Origin: CAZBBB01 sp964490005
GTDB lineage: Bacteria; Planctomycetota; B15-G4
DNA length: 44,109 nt
NCBI GenBank assembly: GCA_964490005.1
Contig: CAZBBB010000017.1
Span: forward strand, 1 to 44,109
Reading direction: 5' to 3'
Both the position numbers and the translations under genes were made by a program. Below are positions 19,437 to 27,783 of the stretch, piece by piece; position 1 is the stretch's first letter, and every line of letters begins with the position of its first letter. A model generated the notes under the pieces. That model did no database searches. It saw nothing but the letters and a program-made list of their open reading frames with translations, and was not told the origin of the DNA.

Positions 19437-20488
19437 TTCTGGTAGGCCGAGCCGCGGCCTCCGTAGAGCCGCGCGCAGGGCCCGGTCGTGCGGCTGAACT
19501 GCAGGCGGAAGATCGGCTGGCCCTCCTCGACGCGGAAGGGAACGTCGTGGGCGCGCACCTCGAGCACGGCGCGCGCGCCCTCCGGGCTCGCCGGTCCCCA
19601 GCCGAAGCCGGGGTCGAAGAAGCCGGCGTAGTTGGTGCGCAGCTCGCCCATACCCACGTCCCAGGCGAGCATCTCGGCCGCGAGGTCGGGCGGGATGCGC
19701 AGCCGCTCGCGCGAGGCGAGGATGTAGAAGGCCTCCGGCTCGAGCACCAGCCCGCCGCCCGCGCCGGCCGCGACGGGCTCGAAGAAGGCGGCCGGATCGT
19801 GGCGCGCCCCCGAGGTCAGATCGAGCACCGGCGCGCGCGGGCGCGCCCGCCAGGCCGCCGGAGCCCCGGGCCGGTCGGGCCGCAGCGAGAGCCCGAGCAG
19901 CAGCGAGCCTTCGTGGACGGAGTGCGGGGGCGAGCCGACGAGCAGTTCGTCGCGGGCGACGCGCGCGGCCAGCTCCCGGTCGGGGAGCAGCGGTTCGCCG
20001 CGCATCAGCCGCAGCTGGTTGAGGCGCAGGCCGCGCGCGACGCGGACGTCGAAGGAGCGCGGCGCGACCTCGAGCCACAGCGGCCCGCGGTAGCCGGCGG
20101 GGATGTCGTCGAAGCGGTCGTGCCGGTCGACGATGACGCGGGTGAAGACGTCGATGCGGCCCGTCGAGGAGCGCGGGTTGGCGCGCGCGCGCAGGCCCTC
20201 GGGCAGCGCGAGGCTCTCGAGCAGCCGCACCAGATAGACCTCGCCGCGGCGCAGCACGGCGCCCGCCGTCAGGTCGACGCGCTCGACGCGCAACTCGTCG
20301 GCGATCTCCTCGACCGGGCCGCGTGCGGGGAGGAAGCCGGCGGCCAGGCGCAGGGCCGACGCGCCGAGGCGCAGGTCGAGCGTCGTCGGCTGGCGCTGCG
20401 CCTCCTCGATCGGCGTCTCCGCGCGCAGGGCGCCGTCGGCGACGAGCGCGTCGATGTCGTCGTGCGTGAGGATCCCGTCGCGCGGCAC
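19391..20488 (-). CDS. dcd: 2'-deoxycytidine 5'-triphosphate deaminase, long two-domain form
   Basis: Deaminates dCTP to dUTP for thymidylate synthesis. Standard Dcd has about 190 residues and forms trimers; this protein has 365, matching the long alphaproteobacterial type with two dUTPase-like folds in tandem. The first half carries PRSSTGR (Arg106, Ser107, Ser108, Arg111), equivalent to the catalytic RSSxxR of E. coli Dcd, and LWLEV with the likely general-base Glu140. The second half repeats the fold (NYAGFFDPGFGWG, AVLEVRAHDVPFRVEEGQPI) but lacks RSSxxR. The start is GTG 20488; a -10 box TAGACT ends 6 bases before it. It converges on pyk with a 46-base overlap and is divergent from sucC across 75 bases. 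Confidence 0.85.
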   Translation of the reverse strand: MPRDGILTHDDIDALVADGALRAETPIEEAQRQPTTLDLRLGASALRLAAGFLPARGPVEEIADELRVERVDLTAGAVLRRGEVYLVRLLESLALPEGLRARANPRSSTGRIDVFTRVIVDRHDRFDDIPAGYRGPLWLEVAPRSFDVRVARGLRLNQLRLMRGEPLLPDRELAARVARDELLVGSPPHSVHEGSLLLGLSLRPDRPGAPAAWRARPRAPVLDLTSGARHDPAAFFEPVAAGAGGGLVLEPEAFYILASRERLRIPPDLAAEMLAWDVGMGELRTNYAGFFDPGFGWGPASPEGARAVLEVRAHDVPFRVEEGQPIFRLQFSRTTGPCARLYGGRGSAYQNQGLALARWFDAPRA

Positions 20489-20494
20489 GGCGCG

Positions 20495-20500
20495 AGTCTA
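20495..20500 (-). promoter_or_regulatory. -10 box 6 bases before the dcd start
   Basis: On the minus strand TAGACT is followed by six bases (CGCGCC) and then the GTG start. This spacing predicts a transcript beginning at the start codon. No clear -35 box is visible. Confidence 0.45.
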
Positions 20501-20527
20501 GCGGGAGCGGCGCGCGCCGCGAGCGCC

Positions 20528-20557
20528 TTGACCCGGTGGACGCCGCGCGGCGATCCT
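20528..20557 (+). promoter_or_regulatory. Candidate promoter of sucCD
   Basis: TTGACC (20528-20533) is a good -35 match. The -10 candidate GATCCT (20552-20557) is poor and 18 bases away. It ends 6 bases before ATG 20564, again the leaderless spacing. Confidence 0.35.
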
Positions 20558-20563
20558 GTGGGG

Positions 20564-21739
20564 ATGAAGATCCACGAGTTCCAGGCCAAGGAATTGCTGG
20601 GCGCGGCGGGGCTGCCCGTGCCGCGCGGCCTCGTCGCCTCCGATGCGGACGCGGCCGAGGCGGCCTTCGCGCAGCTCGGCGCGCCGCTGGCCGTCGTCAA
20701 GGCGCAGATCCACGCCGGCGGACGCGGCAAGGGCGGGGGCATCAAGCTCGTGCGATCGGCCGCCGAGGCGCGGGCCGCCGCCGCCGGCATGCTCGGTCGT
20801 CCGCTCGTCACGCCGCAGACGGGCCCCGAGGGGCGCATCGTCAAGCGCGTGCTCGTCGAAACCGGCACCGAGATCGCGCACGAGTACTACGTCGGGCTGA
20901 CGCTCGACCGCGCGCGCGGTTGCCCGGTGCTCATGGCGAGCGCCGAAGGCGGCATGGACATCGAGGAGGTCGCGGCGCGCGCGCCCGAGGCGATCCTCAA
21001 GGAGGCCATCGACCCCGACGCGCGGCTGCAGCCTTGGCAGGGACGGCGCCTGGCCTACGGCATCGGCCTGCCGGCGGGGGCGATCCGCGCGGCCGGCGAG
21101 CTGCTGTCGCGCCTCGTCGACCTGTATCTCGACCGCGACTGCTCGCTGGTCGAGATCAATCCGCTCGTGCTCACCAGGTCGGGCGCGCTCATCGCGCTCG
21201 ACGCCAAGATCAACTTCGACGAGAACGCGCTCTACCGCCATCCCGACATCGCGCGGCTGCGCGACGTCGACGAGGAGGACCCGCGCGAGGTCGAGGCCTC
21301 GGCGGCGGGCCTGGCCTACATCGCGCTCGACGGCGACATCGGCTGCCTGGTGAACGGCGCGGGCCTGGCGATGGGCACGATGGACACGATCCAGCTCGCC
21401 GGCGGCAAGCCGGCCAACTTCCTCGACGTGGGCGGCGGCGCGACGGCCGAGCAGGTCACCCGCGCCTTCCGCATCATCCTGCGCGACCCGTCGGTCAAGG
21501 CGATCCTGGTGAACATCTTCGGCGGCATCATGAAGTGCGACGTGATCGCCCAGGGGATCATCGAGGCCGCCCGCCAGACGCGGCTCGCCGTGCCGCTGGT
21601 CGTGCGTCTCGAGGGCACCAACGTCGAGCGCGGCCGGGAGCTGCTCGACGCGTCGGGCATCGATCTGATCACGGCCGGCGATCTGGCCGACGCCGCCCGC
21701 AAGGCCGTCGCGGCCGTCGCCGCCGGAGCACGCGCATGA
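20564..21739 (+). CDS. sucC: Succinyl-CoA synthetase (ADP-forming) beta subunit
   Basis: The beta subunit binds nucleotide and succinate in the TCA-cycle enzyme that makes ATP or GTP from succinyl-CoA. The product is 391 residues, family length. It has MKIHEFQAKELL at the start, the ATP-grasp region with KAQIHAGGRGKGGGIKL, the metal and substrate region SLVEINPLVLT, ALDAKINFDENALYRH, and the C-terminal ligase domain with NGAGLAMGTMDTI, PANFLDVGGGA and NIFGGIMKCDVIA. The sequence gives no firm basis for choosing ADP over GDP. It overlaps sucD (ATGA). Confidence 0.97.
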   Translation: MKIHEFQAKELLGAAGLPVPRGLVASDADAAEAAFAQLGAPLAVVKAQIHAGGRGKGGGIKLVRSAAEARAAAAGMLGRPLVTPQTGPEGRIVKRVLVETGTEIAHEYYVGLTLDRARGCPVLMASAEGGMDIEEVAARAPEAILKEAIDPDARLQPWQGRRLAYGIGLPAGAIRAAGELLSRLVDLYLDRDCSLVEINPLVLTRSGALIALDAKINFDENALYRHPDIARLRDVDEEDPREVEASAAGLAYIALDGDIGCLVNGAGLAMGTMDTIQLAGGKPANFLDVGGGATAEQVTRAFRIILRDPSVKAILVNIFGGIMKCDVIAQGIIEAARQTRLAVPLVVRLEGTNVERGRELLDASGIDLITAGDLADAARKAVAAVAAGARA

Positions 21740-22635
21740 GCATCCTCGTCGACCGCCACACGCGCCTGCTCACGCAGGGGCTCACGGGCAAGACCGGCCT
21801 GTTCCACACGCGGCAGGCGATCGAGTACGGCACGAACGTCGTGGCCGGCGTCACGCCGGGCAAGGGCGGCACGCGCGAACTCGACGTCCCGCTGTTCGAC
21901 ACCGTCGCGCAGGCGGTGGCGGCCACCGGCGCCAACGCCTCGGTGATCTACGTGCCGCCGCCCTACGCCGCCGACGCCATCCTGGAGGCGGCCGGCGCCG
22001 GCGTGCCGCTCGTGGTGTGCATCACCGAGGGCATCCCGGTCGTCGACATGCTGCGCGTCAAGCGCGCGCTGCGCGGCGGGGGCACCCGGCTCGTCGGCCC
22101 CAACTGCCCGGGCGTGATCACGCCGGGCGCGTGCAAGATCGGCATCATGCCGGGCTACATCCACAAGCCGGGACGCGTGGGCGTGCTCTCGCGCAGCGGC
22201 ACGCTGACCTACGAGGCCGTCTGGCAGCTCAGTTCGCGCGGCCTCGGGCAGAGCAGCTGCGTCGGCATCGGCGGCGACCCGGTCAACGGCACGAACTTCA
22301 TCGACGTGCTCGCGCTGTTCGAGGAGGACGAGGCCACCGACGGCGTCGTGATGATCGGCGAGATCGGCGGCAACGCCGAGGAGCAGGCCGCCGTCTTCAT
22401 CCGCGAGCGGATGAGCAAGCCCGTGGCGGCCTTCATCGCCGGCACCACGGCGCCGCCCGGCAAGCGCATGGGGCATGCCGGGGCGATCATCTCGGGCGGC
22501 TCGGGCACCGCGGCCGACAAGATCGAGGCGCTGCTCGCGGCCGGCGTCACCATGGCCAAGACCCCGTCGGACATCGGCGCCGCCATGGAACGGGCCCTGC
22601 AGGCCGCCGGCCGCCTGGCGGCCGCCCGATCCTGA
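21736..22635 (+). CDS. sucD: Succinyl-CoA synthetase alpha subunit
   Basis: The alpha subunit binds CoA and carries the phosphohistidine. The product is 299 residues. The N-terminal Rossmann domain has QGLTGKTGLFHTRQAIEYGT and VAGVTPGKGG. The ligase domain has LVGPNCPGVITPG, GYIHKPGRVGVLSRSGTLTYE, GIGGDPVNGTNFIDVL and GEIGGNAEE. The active-site histidine lies in KRMGHAGAIISGGSGTA. It starts at the ATG overlapping the sucC stop and ends 70 bases before tatA, which has its own -10-like box. Confidence 0.97.
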   Translation: MSILVDRHTRLLTQGLTGKTGLFHTRQAIEYGTNVVAGVTPGKGGTRELDVPLFDTVAQAVAATGANASVIYVPPPYAADAILEAAGAGVPLVVCITEGIPVVDMLRVKRALRGGGTRLVGPNCPGVITPGACKIGIMPGYIHKPGRVGVLSRSGTLTYEAVWQLSSRGLGQSSCVGIGGDPVNGTNFIDVLALFEEDEATDGVVMIGEIGGNAEEQAAVFIRERMSKPVAAFIAGTTAPPGKRMGHAGAIISGGSGTAADKIEALLAAGVTMAKTPSDIGAAMERALQAAGRLAAARS

Positions 22636-22670
22636 GGCCGATCCCGATAGGGAGCCCGTTCCGCGATCGG

Positions 22671-22676
22671 TAGAAT
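22671..22676 (+). promoter_or_regulatory. -10-like box before tatA
   Basis: TAGAAT in the context GGTAGAATGG, nearly the same as the box before the pseudopilin at 5068. It lies 29 bases before the tatA GTG, with GGAG at 22693-22696 as ribosome binding site. Confidence 0.45.
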
Positions 22677-22705
22677 GGGGCGCGCCCCTCCCGGAGCACC
22701 ATGCC

Positions 22706-22921
22706 GTGTCCACGTCGCCGACGATCCTGATCAGCATGCCCGGCGGGGGCGAATGGCTCCTCATCCTGGCCGTCGTCCTGATCCTGTTCGGGAACCGCAT
22801 CCCGGGCATCGCCCGCTCGCTCGGCGCCGGCATCAGCGAGTTCAAGACCGGCCTCAAGGAAGGCGAGCGCAAGGAAGGGGCCTCCAAGGACGGCCCGGCC
22901 AAGCGCGACGGCACGACGTGA
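22706..22921 (+). CDS. tatA: Sec-independent translocase subunit TatA/E
   Basis: TatA oligomers form the passage for folded proteins with twin-arginine signals. The product is 71 residues: a short N-terminal stretch, GGGEWLLILAVVLILFGNRIPG (one membrane helix ending in the conserved Phe-Gly hinge), the amphipathic helix IARSLGAGISEFKTGLKEG, and a charged tail. GTG 22706 has a GGAG nine bases upstream; the internal ATG 22736 would also give a complete TatA and cannot be ruled out. No tatC is in the window. The stop overlaps mobA (GTGA). Molybdoenzymes matured with MobA-made cofactor are classic Tat substrates, so the pairing makes sense. Confidence 0.88.
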   Translation: MSTSPTILISMPGGGEWLLILAVVLILFGNRIPGIARSLGAGISEFKTGLKEGERKEGASKDGPAKRDGTT

Positions 22922-23514
22922 GCGCGGGCCTGAGCGCTGCGATCCTCGCGGGCGGCGCCGCCTCGCGACTGGGCGGACGCAAGCACGACGCCCTCGTCGG
23001 CGGGCGCACGATGCTCGGCCGGGCCTTCGAACTGGCGCGGTCCCTGAGCGACGACGTGCTGCTGCTGCCCGCCGCGCGCCTCGACGTGCGGGCGCCGGCG
23101 GGCGAGGTGCGCGTGCTCGCCGACGCGCCGGGCTCGCCCGGCCCCTTGGGCGCCCTGCGCGCGGCCCTGGCCGGCGCGCGCCACGAGTGGTGCCTGGTGC
23201 TGGCCTGCGATCTGCCGCTGCTGCGGGCTCCGCTGCTCTCGGCCCTCGCGGCGCGTCGCGCGGAGGCCGGCCGGGCCCTCGCGATCGTGCCCGTCTCGGC
23301 GAGCGGACGGCAGCCGCTCTGCGCGCTCTGGCATCGGGAGGCGCTGCCGGCGCTGGACGTCTGCGCGCGCGCCGGGCGCTTCTCGCTGCGCGCGGCGCTC
23401 GACGCGTTGGCCGTGCTCGAGGTGCCCGTCGGGCGCCTGCCCGATGGCGAGCGCGGCCTGCGCAACGTGAACACCCGCGCCGACCTGCGGCGCGCTCGGG
23501 GCGAGGCCGCATGA
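22918..23514 (+). CDS. mobA: Molybdenum cofactor guanylyltransferase (MobA-like NTP transferase)
   Basis: MobA attaches GMP to molybdopterin to give the guanine-dinucleotide cofactor. The 198-residue product begins at the GTG overlapping tatA. AAILAGGAASRLGGRKHDAL is the nucleotide-binding loop; the family usually has G-x-D-K-A-L where this has GRKHDAL, so the second half of the motif is shifted. ACDLPLL supplies the metal-binding Asp, and NVNTRADL near the end matches the family's NINTPEDL. It could instead be another member of the MobA-like NTP-transferase superfamily. No other molybdopterin genes are nearby. Confidence 0.75.
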   Translation: MSAGLSAAILAGGAASRLGGRKHDALVGGRTMLGRAFELARSLSDDVLLLPAARLDVRAPAGEVRVLADAPGSPGPLGALRAALAGARHEWCLVLACDLPLLRAPLLSALAARRAEAGRALAIVPVSASGRQPLCALWHREALPALDVCARAGRFSLRAALDALAVLEVPVGRLPDGERGLRNVNTRADLRRARGEAA

Positions 23515-24494
23515 GCGTCCTGACCAAGGCCAGCGATCTGTTCGCCTGCGTCGCGCCCGGGCTGGCGGCGACCGAGCGCGAACTGGCGCGGTTGTGCTCG
23601 ACGGGCGCGCCCGCCGTCGACGCGCTCTTCGCGCACGTCACGACCTACGGCGGCAAGCGCCTGCGGCCGGCCCTCGTGCACCTGTGCGCCGGGCTGGCCG
23701 GCCGGCCCACGGCCGAGCACGCCAGCATCGGCGCGATCGTCGAGGCCCTGCACATCTCCTCGCTGCTGCACGACGACGTGCTCGACGAGGCCGATACGCG
23801 CCGCCGCGTCGCCACGCTCAACGCGCTGCACGGCAACGAGACGCCGATCCTGCTCGGCGACATGCTCTACGCGCGGGCCTTCTCGCTGGCGCTCATGCTC
23901 TCGACCATGGACACGGCGCGCGAGCTGGCGCGGGTGTCCGAGGACGTCTGCCGCGGGGAGATCGAGCAGTCGTTCATCCGCTTCCGCGCCGATCTCGACG
24001 AGCAGCCCTACCTGAACGTGATCCGCGACAAGACGGCTTCGCTCTACCGCGCCTCGTGCGCGCTGGGCGCCCACTACGCGGGCGGCGACAGCGCGCAGGT
24101 CGAGGCGCTGTCGCGCTTCGGGCACGGGCTGGGCATGGCCTTCCAGATCATCGACGACTGCCTCGACGTGATCGGCGACGAGACGATCGTCGGCAAGTCG
24201 CTCGGCACCGACCTCGAGACCGGCAAGATCACGCTGCCGGTGATCCGGCTCGCGCGCCGCCTCTCCGCGGCCGAGCGCGCGGACCTGCAGCGCCTGCTGT
24301 CCGAGCCGGTGGCGGGTCGGCGCCGCGACGTGCTGCGCGAGACCTACGACATCGACGGCATCGTCGAGGAGTGCCACGCCGAGGCCAACGCCTACGTGGA
24401 GGGCTGCGTGCGGGAGCTCGAGGCGTTCGACGACTGCGAAGAGAAGCGCAGCCTCAGCCGCTTGTGCGGCTTCGTCCTCTCGCGCGAACACTGA
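23511..24494 (+). CDS. Polyprenyl diphosphate synthase (IspB-like)
   Basis: Elongates allylic diphosphates with isopentenyl diphosphate, most likely for the side chain of menaquinone or ubiquinone. The product is 327 residues. GGKRLRPAL at 48-55 binds the diphosphate; the first Asp-rich motif is DDVLDEAD (88-95) and the second DDCLDVIGDE. The residue pattern before the first motif (SSLLH, small or medium side chains) is that of a long-chain synthase, but chain length cannot be fixed. The start overlaps the mobA stop (ATGA). Placement beside cytochrome c biogenesis genes supports a respiratory-quinone role. Confidence 0.88.
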   Translation: MSVLTKASDLFACVAPGLAATERELARLCSTGAPAVDALFAHVTTYGGKRLRPALVHLCAGLAGRPTAEHASIGAIVEALHISSLLHDDVLDEADTRRRVATLNALHGNETPILLGDMLYARAFSLALMLSTMDTARELARVSEDVCRGEIEQSFIRFRADLDEQPYLNVIRDKTASLYRASCALGAHYAGGDSAQVEALSRFGHGLGMAFQIIDDCLDVIGDETIVGKSLGTDLETGKITLPVIRLARRLSAAERADLQRLLSEPVAGRRRDVLRETYDIDGIVEECHAEANAYVEGCVRELEAFDDCEEKRSLSRLCGFVLSREH

Positions 24495-24511
24495 GGCCCC
24501 GGGTTCCGATC

Positions 24512-26896
24512 ATGAGCACCGCGTCCGTCCCGCCCGCCTCCCGCCCGTCGGCGAAGATCGGATTCGGCGGAGCGCTGCTGCTGATCACGCTCGTCTGCGT
24601 CGGGGCGCAGGTCGTGGGCGAGACGCTCGAGCCGGTCCTGCAGGGCGATGAACTCGGTGCGGGTCGGATGGTGCTGCTCGGCACGGGCGCGGCGGCGCTG
24701 CTGGGCCTGGTCGTCGTCAACGCGCGCTGGCTCTGGACGGTCGTGGGCAGCCTGCGTTTCGCGCTGGCGATCATCACTTTCTGGGCCGTGACGTCGATGC
24801 TCGGCACGCTCGTCGTGCAACGCTTCCCCAACCAGAACGACAACGGCTACGCCAAGGGCTACATCAGCGCCACCGGCGACTTCCTGTACACGCTCTCCAA
24901 CATCGGCAGCGGCTTTCAGCTGCGCCCGGACGCCGACGTCGAGCGCTGGTTCGACGAGCAGCGGCGGCTGTACGGCGAGCGCGAGGCGGCCGAGACGATC
25001 AAGCAGTGGCGCTCGGCCGAGACGGGGCGCATCCGGCAGGCCGAGGTCGCCAGCTTCACCGCGGCCCACCACGAGGCGATCGAACGCTCGCTGGCCGTGG
25101 TGAACGCGCTGCGTCTGCCCGAGGCCTTCCAGATGTCGTACTGGTTCAAGGCGCTGCTGGGACTGCTGTCGGTCGCGCTGGTGGTCGTGGTGATCCAGCG
25201 CTGGCGCGGCGAGTCGCGGCAGATCGGCTGGGTCATGGCGCACTTCGGCATGGTGATCTTCATCGTCGGCGCGAGCGTGCGCGCGGTGTCGAAGGTCGAC
25301 GGCTTCCTGCCGATGCGCGTGGGCGAGACGACGGACGCCTGGTACCGCAACAAGATCGGCGGCCGCGAACTCGTGCCGCTCGACTTCCAGTTCACGCTGC
25401 ACCGCTTCAAGACCGAGTACCCGCGGCAACTGCTGGTGAGCTTTCCGCCGAGCGAGGGCGCGCCCGGCGGGCTGAGCAAGCCCTTCCGCGTCACGCGCGG
25501 CTGGGACGCCGAGTTCCTCGACGGCGGGCTGATCGTGAAGGTCGAGTCGCTCGTCGAGAACGTCGATGCGCGCGAGGTCTACCGCGAGTCGCGCAGCACC
25601 GAGGGCCCGCCCGAGCCGGCCCTGGTCGCGTCGATCGAGGCCGACTGGCTGGTGGGGCGGCAGACGGTCGCGATCCGCGACGTGCGCAGCACGATCCTGC
25701 CGCCCGACAACGGCTACCGGCTGCAGTACGCGCGTGCGCGCGACGCGACGCACGCGCAACTGCTGGCCGAGATCGGCCCGTGGGGCGGCCCGGTCGGCAT
25801 GCTCTGGACGGCTTCGGGCGTGCCGTTGGGCGAATTGCGCGAGGGCGCCGTGCTGCCGCTGCCCGACGGCGCGGGGGAGGCCCGCTTCACGCAGATCGTG
25901 CCGAGCTACGAGCGGCGCGAGGCGCCCGACGCGGCGGCCCTGTTCCCCGAAGATCCGGCCGCGCGCGTGGAGATCTGGCGCGACGGGCAGCGGCAGGGCG
26001 TCGTCTGGGCCCTCGACGATCGCATGGAGACCAGCGAAGGCGAGGGGCCCGCCGACGGCCTGCGCTTCGACTACGACTGGTGGAACGGGCAGGCGGAGGT
26101 GCACCACCGCCTCGTCGAGAGCCCCGACGGCTCGCTGCGCCACGTGATCTTCCGCGGTGGCGTGGTGGCCGAGTCGACCCCGGTCGGACCGGGCGACGAG
26201 ATCCTGCTCGGCGGCACGGGCGACCGGCTGTTCCTGGAGCGTACGCTCGACCGGCCGGTCATGGCGATCGTCACGGGGCCCGCCGATACGGGCACGATGA
26301 CGGAGAACGACATCTACTACGCCGGCCTGCCGAGCGCGCTCGAACTGAGCCTGCGCGGGCCGCTCGTGGCCGAGCGCGCCGGGCGGCTGGCCGATTCGCT
26401 GGCGAAGGCCGAGCCGCCGGAGTTCATCGGCATCACGCGGCCCGAGCGCTTCGACGCCGGCGAGGGTCAGCTGACCGTCACCGCCGACGGGCAGGGTTTG
26501 CGCCTGCGGCTGGTCTCCGACGACCCGACCCTGGCGACCTTCCCGCCGCCGCTGCTGGCGCAGGCGGGCTTCGAACTGCCGGCCTCCTTCGCCTGGTTCA
26601 CGAACACGCGGGGCGCGCCGCTGCGCTTCACCAGCGACGTCTCGCTGAGCAAGGACGGCGTGCCGCTGGCGCGCGCGCTCGTCGAACCCAACAAGCCGCT
26701 CTACCTCGCCGGATACCAGTTCAGCCAGGCCGACTTCCGGGCCGAAGACCCGGGCTACAGCGGCTTCGGCGTCGTCCGCGACCCGAGCGTCCGCATCGCC
26801 TACGCCGGCATGATCATCCTGGTGCTCGGCGTGACGCTGCTGTTCTACATCCATCCCCTGCTGGCCGGACGCCGTCCGGCGAGGAGCGCGCCATGA
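24512..26896 (+). CDS. resB: Cytochrome c biogenesis protein ResB
   Basis: ResB (Ccs1) works with CcsA in system II to carry heme across the membrane and join it to apocytochrome c. The product is 794 residues, larger than many ResB proteins. Hydrophobic segments are at about 18-37, 52-70, 83-102, 213-228 and 239-258, with a last one near 765-783. VQRFPNQNDNGYAKGYISA after the third segment and MAHFGMVIFIVGA in the fifth (His244, a plausible heme ligand) are family-like. Between the fifth and last segments lies a periplasmic domain of about 500 residues, typical of the family but long. It starts 17 bases after the prenyl synthase and overlaps ccsA (ATGA). Confidence 0.85.
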   Translation: MSTASVPPASRPSAKIGFGGALLLITLVCVGAQVVGETLEPVLQGDELGAGRMVLLGTGAAALLGLVVVNARWLWTVVGSLRFALAIITFWAVTSMLGTLVVQRFPNQNDNGYAKGYISATGDFLYTLSNIGSGFQLRPDADVERWFDEQRRLYGEREAAETIKQWRSAETGRIRQAEVASFTAAHHEAIERSLAVVNALRLPEAFQMSYWFKALLGLLSVALVVVVIQRWRGESRQIGWVMAHFGMVIFIVGASVRAVSKVDGFLPMRVGETTDAWYRNKIGGRELVPLDFQFTLHRFKTEYPRQLLVSFPPSEGAPGGLSKPFRVTRGWDAEFLDGGLIVKVESLVENVDAREVYRESRSTEGPPEPALVASIEADWLVGRQTVAIRDVRSTILPPDNGYRLQYARARDATHAQLLAEIGPWGGPVGMLWTASGVPLGELREGAVLPLPDGAGEARFTQIVPSYERREAPDAAALFPEDPAARVEIWRDGQRQGVVWALDDRMETSEGEGPADGLRFDYDWWNGQAEVHHRLVESPDGSLRHVIFRGGVVAESTPVGPGDEILLGGTGDRLFLERTLDRPVMAIVTGPADTGTMTENDIYYAGLPSALELSLRGPLVAERAGRLADSLAKAEPPEFIGITRPERFDAGEGQLTVTADGQGLRLRLVSDDPTLATFPPPLLAQAGFELPASFAWFTNTRGAPLRFTSDVSLSKDGVPLARALVEPNKPLYLAGYQFSQADFRAEDPGYSGFGVVRDPSVRIAYAGMIILVLGVTLLFYIHPLLAGRRPARSAP

Positions 26897-27768
26897 CCGA
26901 TGCCGTCACCCTCAGCCACTGGAGCCAGGCGGCCTCCGCCGGCACGGGCCTGCTCTTCCTGGCCTCGTCGGTGGTGACCTTCGTGCGCCCGCTCGCCAGG
27001 CGCGTGCTGCACACGGCGGCGCTCGTCGCCCTCGGCACGACGATCACGCTGGGCGTCGCGACCTACGTGCAGCGCTGGGTCGACGTCGGCCACGTCCCGA
27101 CGCAGACCTTCTGGGAGGCGCTCATCATGGCGGCGCTGTGCGCCGAGATCGCCTTCGCCGCGATCTACGTCGTGAACCGCTTCCACAAGGTGCGCGGGCG
27201 CAGCGGGGCCGTCGTCGACCTGTTCGGCGTGCTCATGGCCTTCGTGGCCGGCTACCTGTATTGGAAGGCGCAGACCAAGACGAACGCCGGCGAGACCGTG
27301 CCGCCGGTGCTCGACTCGCCCTACTTCATCCCGCACGTGTCGGTGATGATCCTCGGTTACGGCGCGGGGCTGACGGCGGCGGTCATGGGAACGGTCTACC
27401 TGATCGTGGGCCGCGGGAAGACCGACGTGCAGCTCGAGACCGACGAGGGGCTGCAGGGCATCGACCGCTTCTGCTACCGCAGCGTGATGGTGGGCTTCCC
27501 GCTGCTCACCGCCGGACTGGTGCTGGGCGGACTGTGGGCCAACGAGTCGTGGGGCACCTACTGGGGCTTCGACAGCAAGGAGACCTGGGCGCTCATCACC
27601 TGGCTCACGTTCCTCGGCTACCTGCACCTGCGCTTCGTCGGCGGCTGGCGCGCGCGCAAGGCCTGCTGGTTCCTGGCGCTGGCGGGCCTGGTCATCTACA
27701 CGACCTTCCTGCTGTTCGGCTTCCTGCCCGACAGCATCGCCAGCAGCCAGCACCGCTACATCGACTGA
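26893..27768 (+). CDS. ccsA: Cytochrome c biogenesis protein CcsA/CcsB (heme handling)
   Basis: This is the heme-handling partner of ResB in system II cytochrome c synthesis. The product is 291 residues with about eight membrane segments. The WWD-type motif is ANESWGTYWGFDSKETWALITW, split here: ANESWGTYWGFD, then SKETWALITW. Phe replaces the usual Trp before Asp (YWxWD). Histidines flanking it (PHVSVM, and GYLHLRF) are likely heme ligands. The coding region overlaps resB by four bases, so the two subunits are translationally coupled. In planctomycetes this machinery serves multiheme c-type cytochromes; none is seen in the window. Confidence 0.9.
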   Translation: MTDAVTLSHWSQAASAGTGLLFLASSVVTFVRPLARRVLHTAALVALGTTITLGVATYVQRWVDVGHVPTQTFWEALIMAALCAEIAFAAIYVVNRFHKVRGRSGAVVDLFGVLMAFVAGYLYWKAQTKTNAGETVPPVLDSPYFIPHVSVMILGYGAGLTAAVMGTVYLIVGRGKTDVQLETDEGLQGIDRFCYRSVMVGFPLLTAGLVLGGLWANESWGTYWGFDSKETWALITWLTFLGYLHLRFVGGWRARKACWFLALAGLVIYTTFLLFGFLPDSIASSQHRYID

Positions 27769-27783
27769 CGGCGCGCGCGGCGA

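Noticed and set aside
22638..22670. Inverted repeat CCGATC...GATCGG between sucD and tatA
   Set aside because: The arms are only 6 bases with a 21-base loop; too weak to call a terminator or operator.
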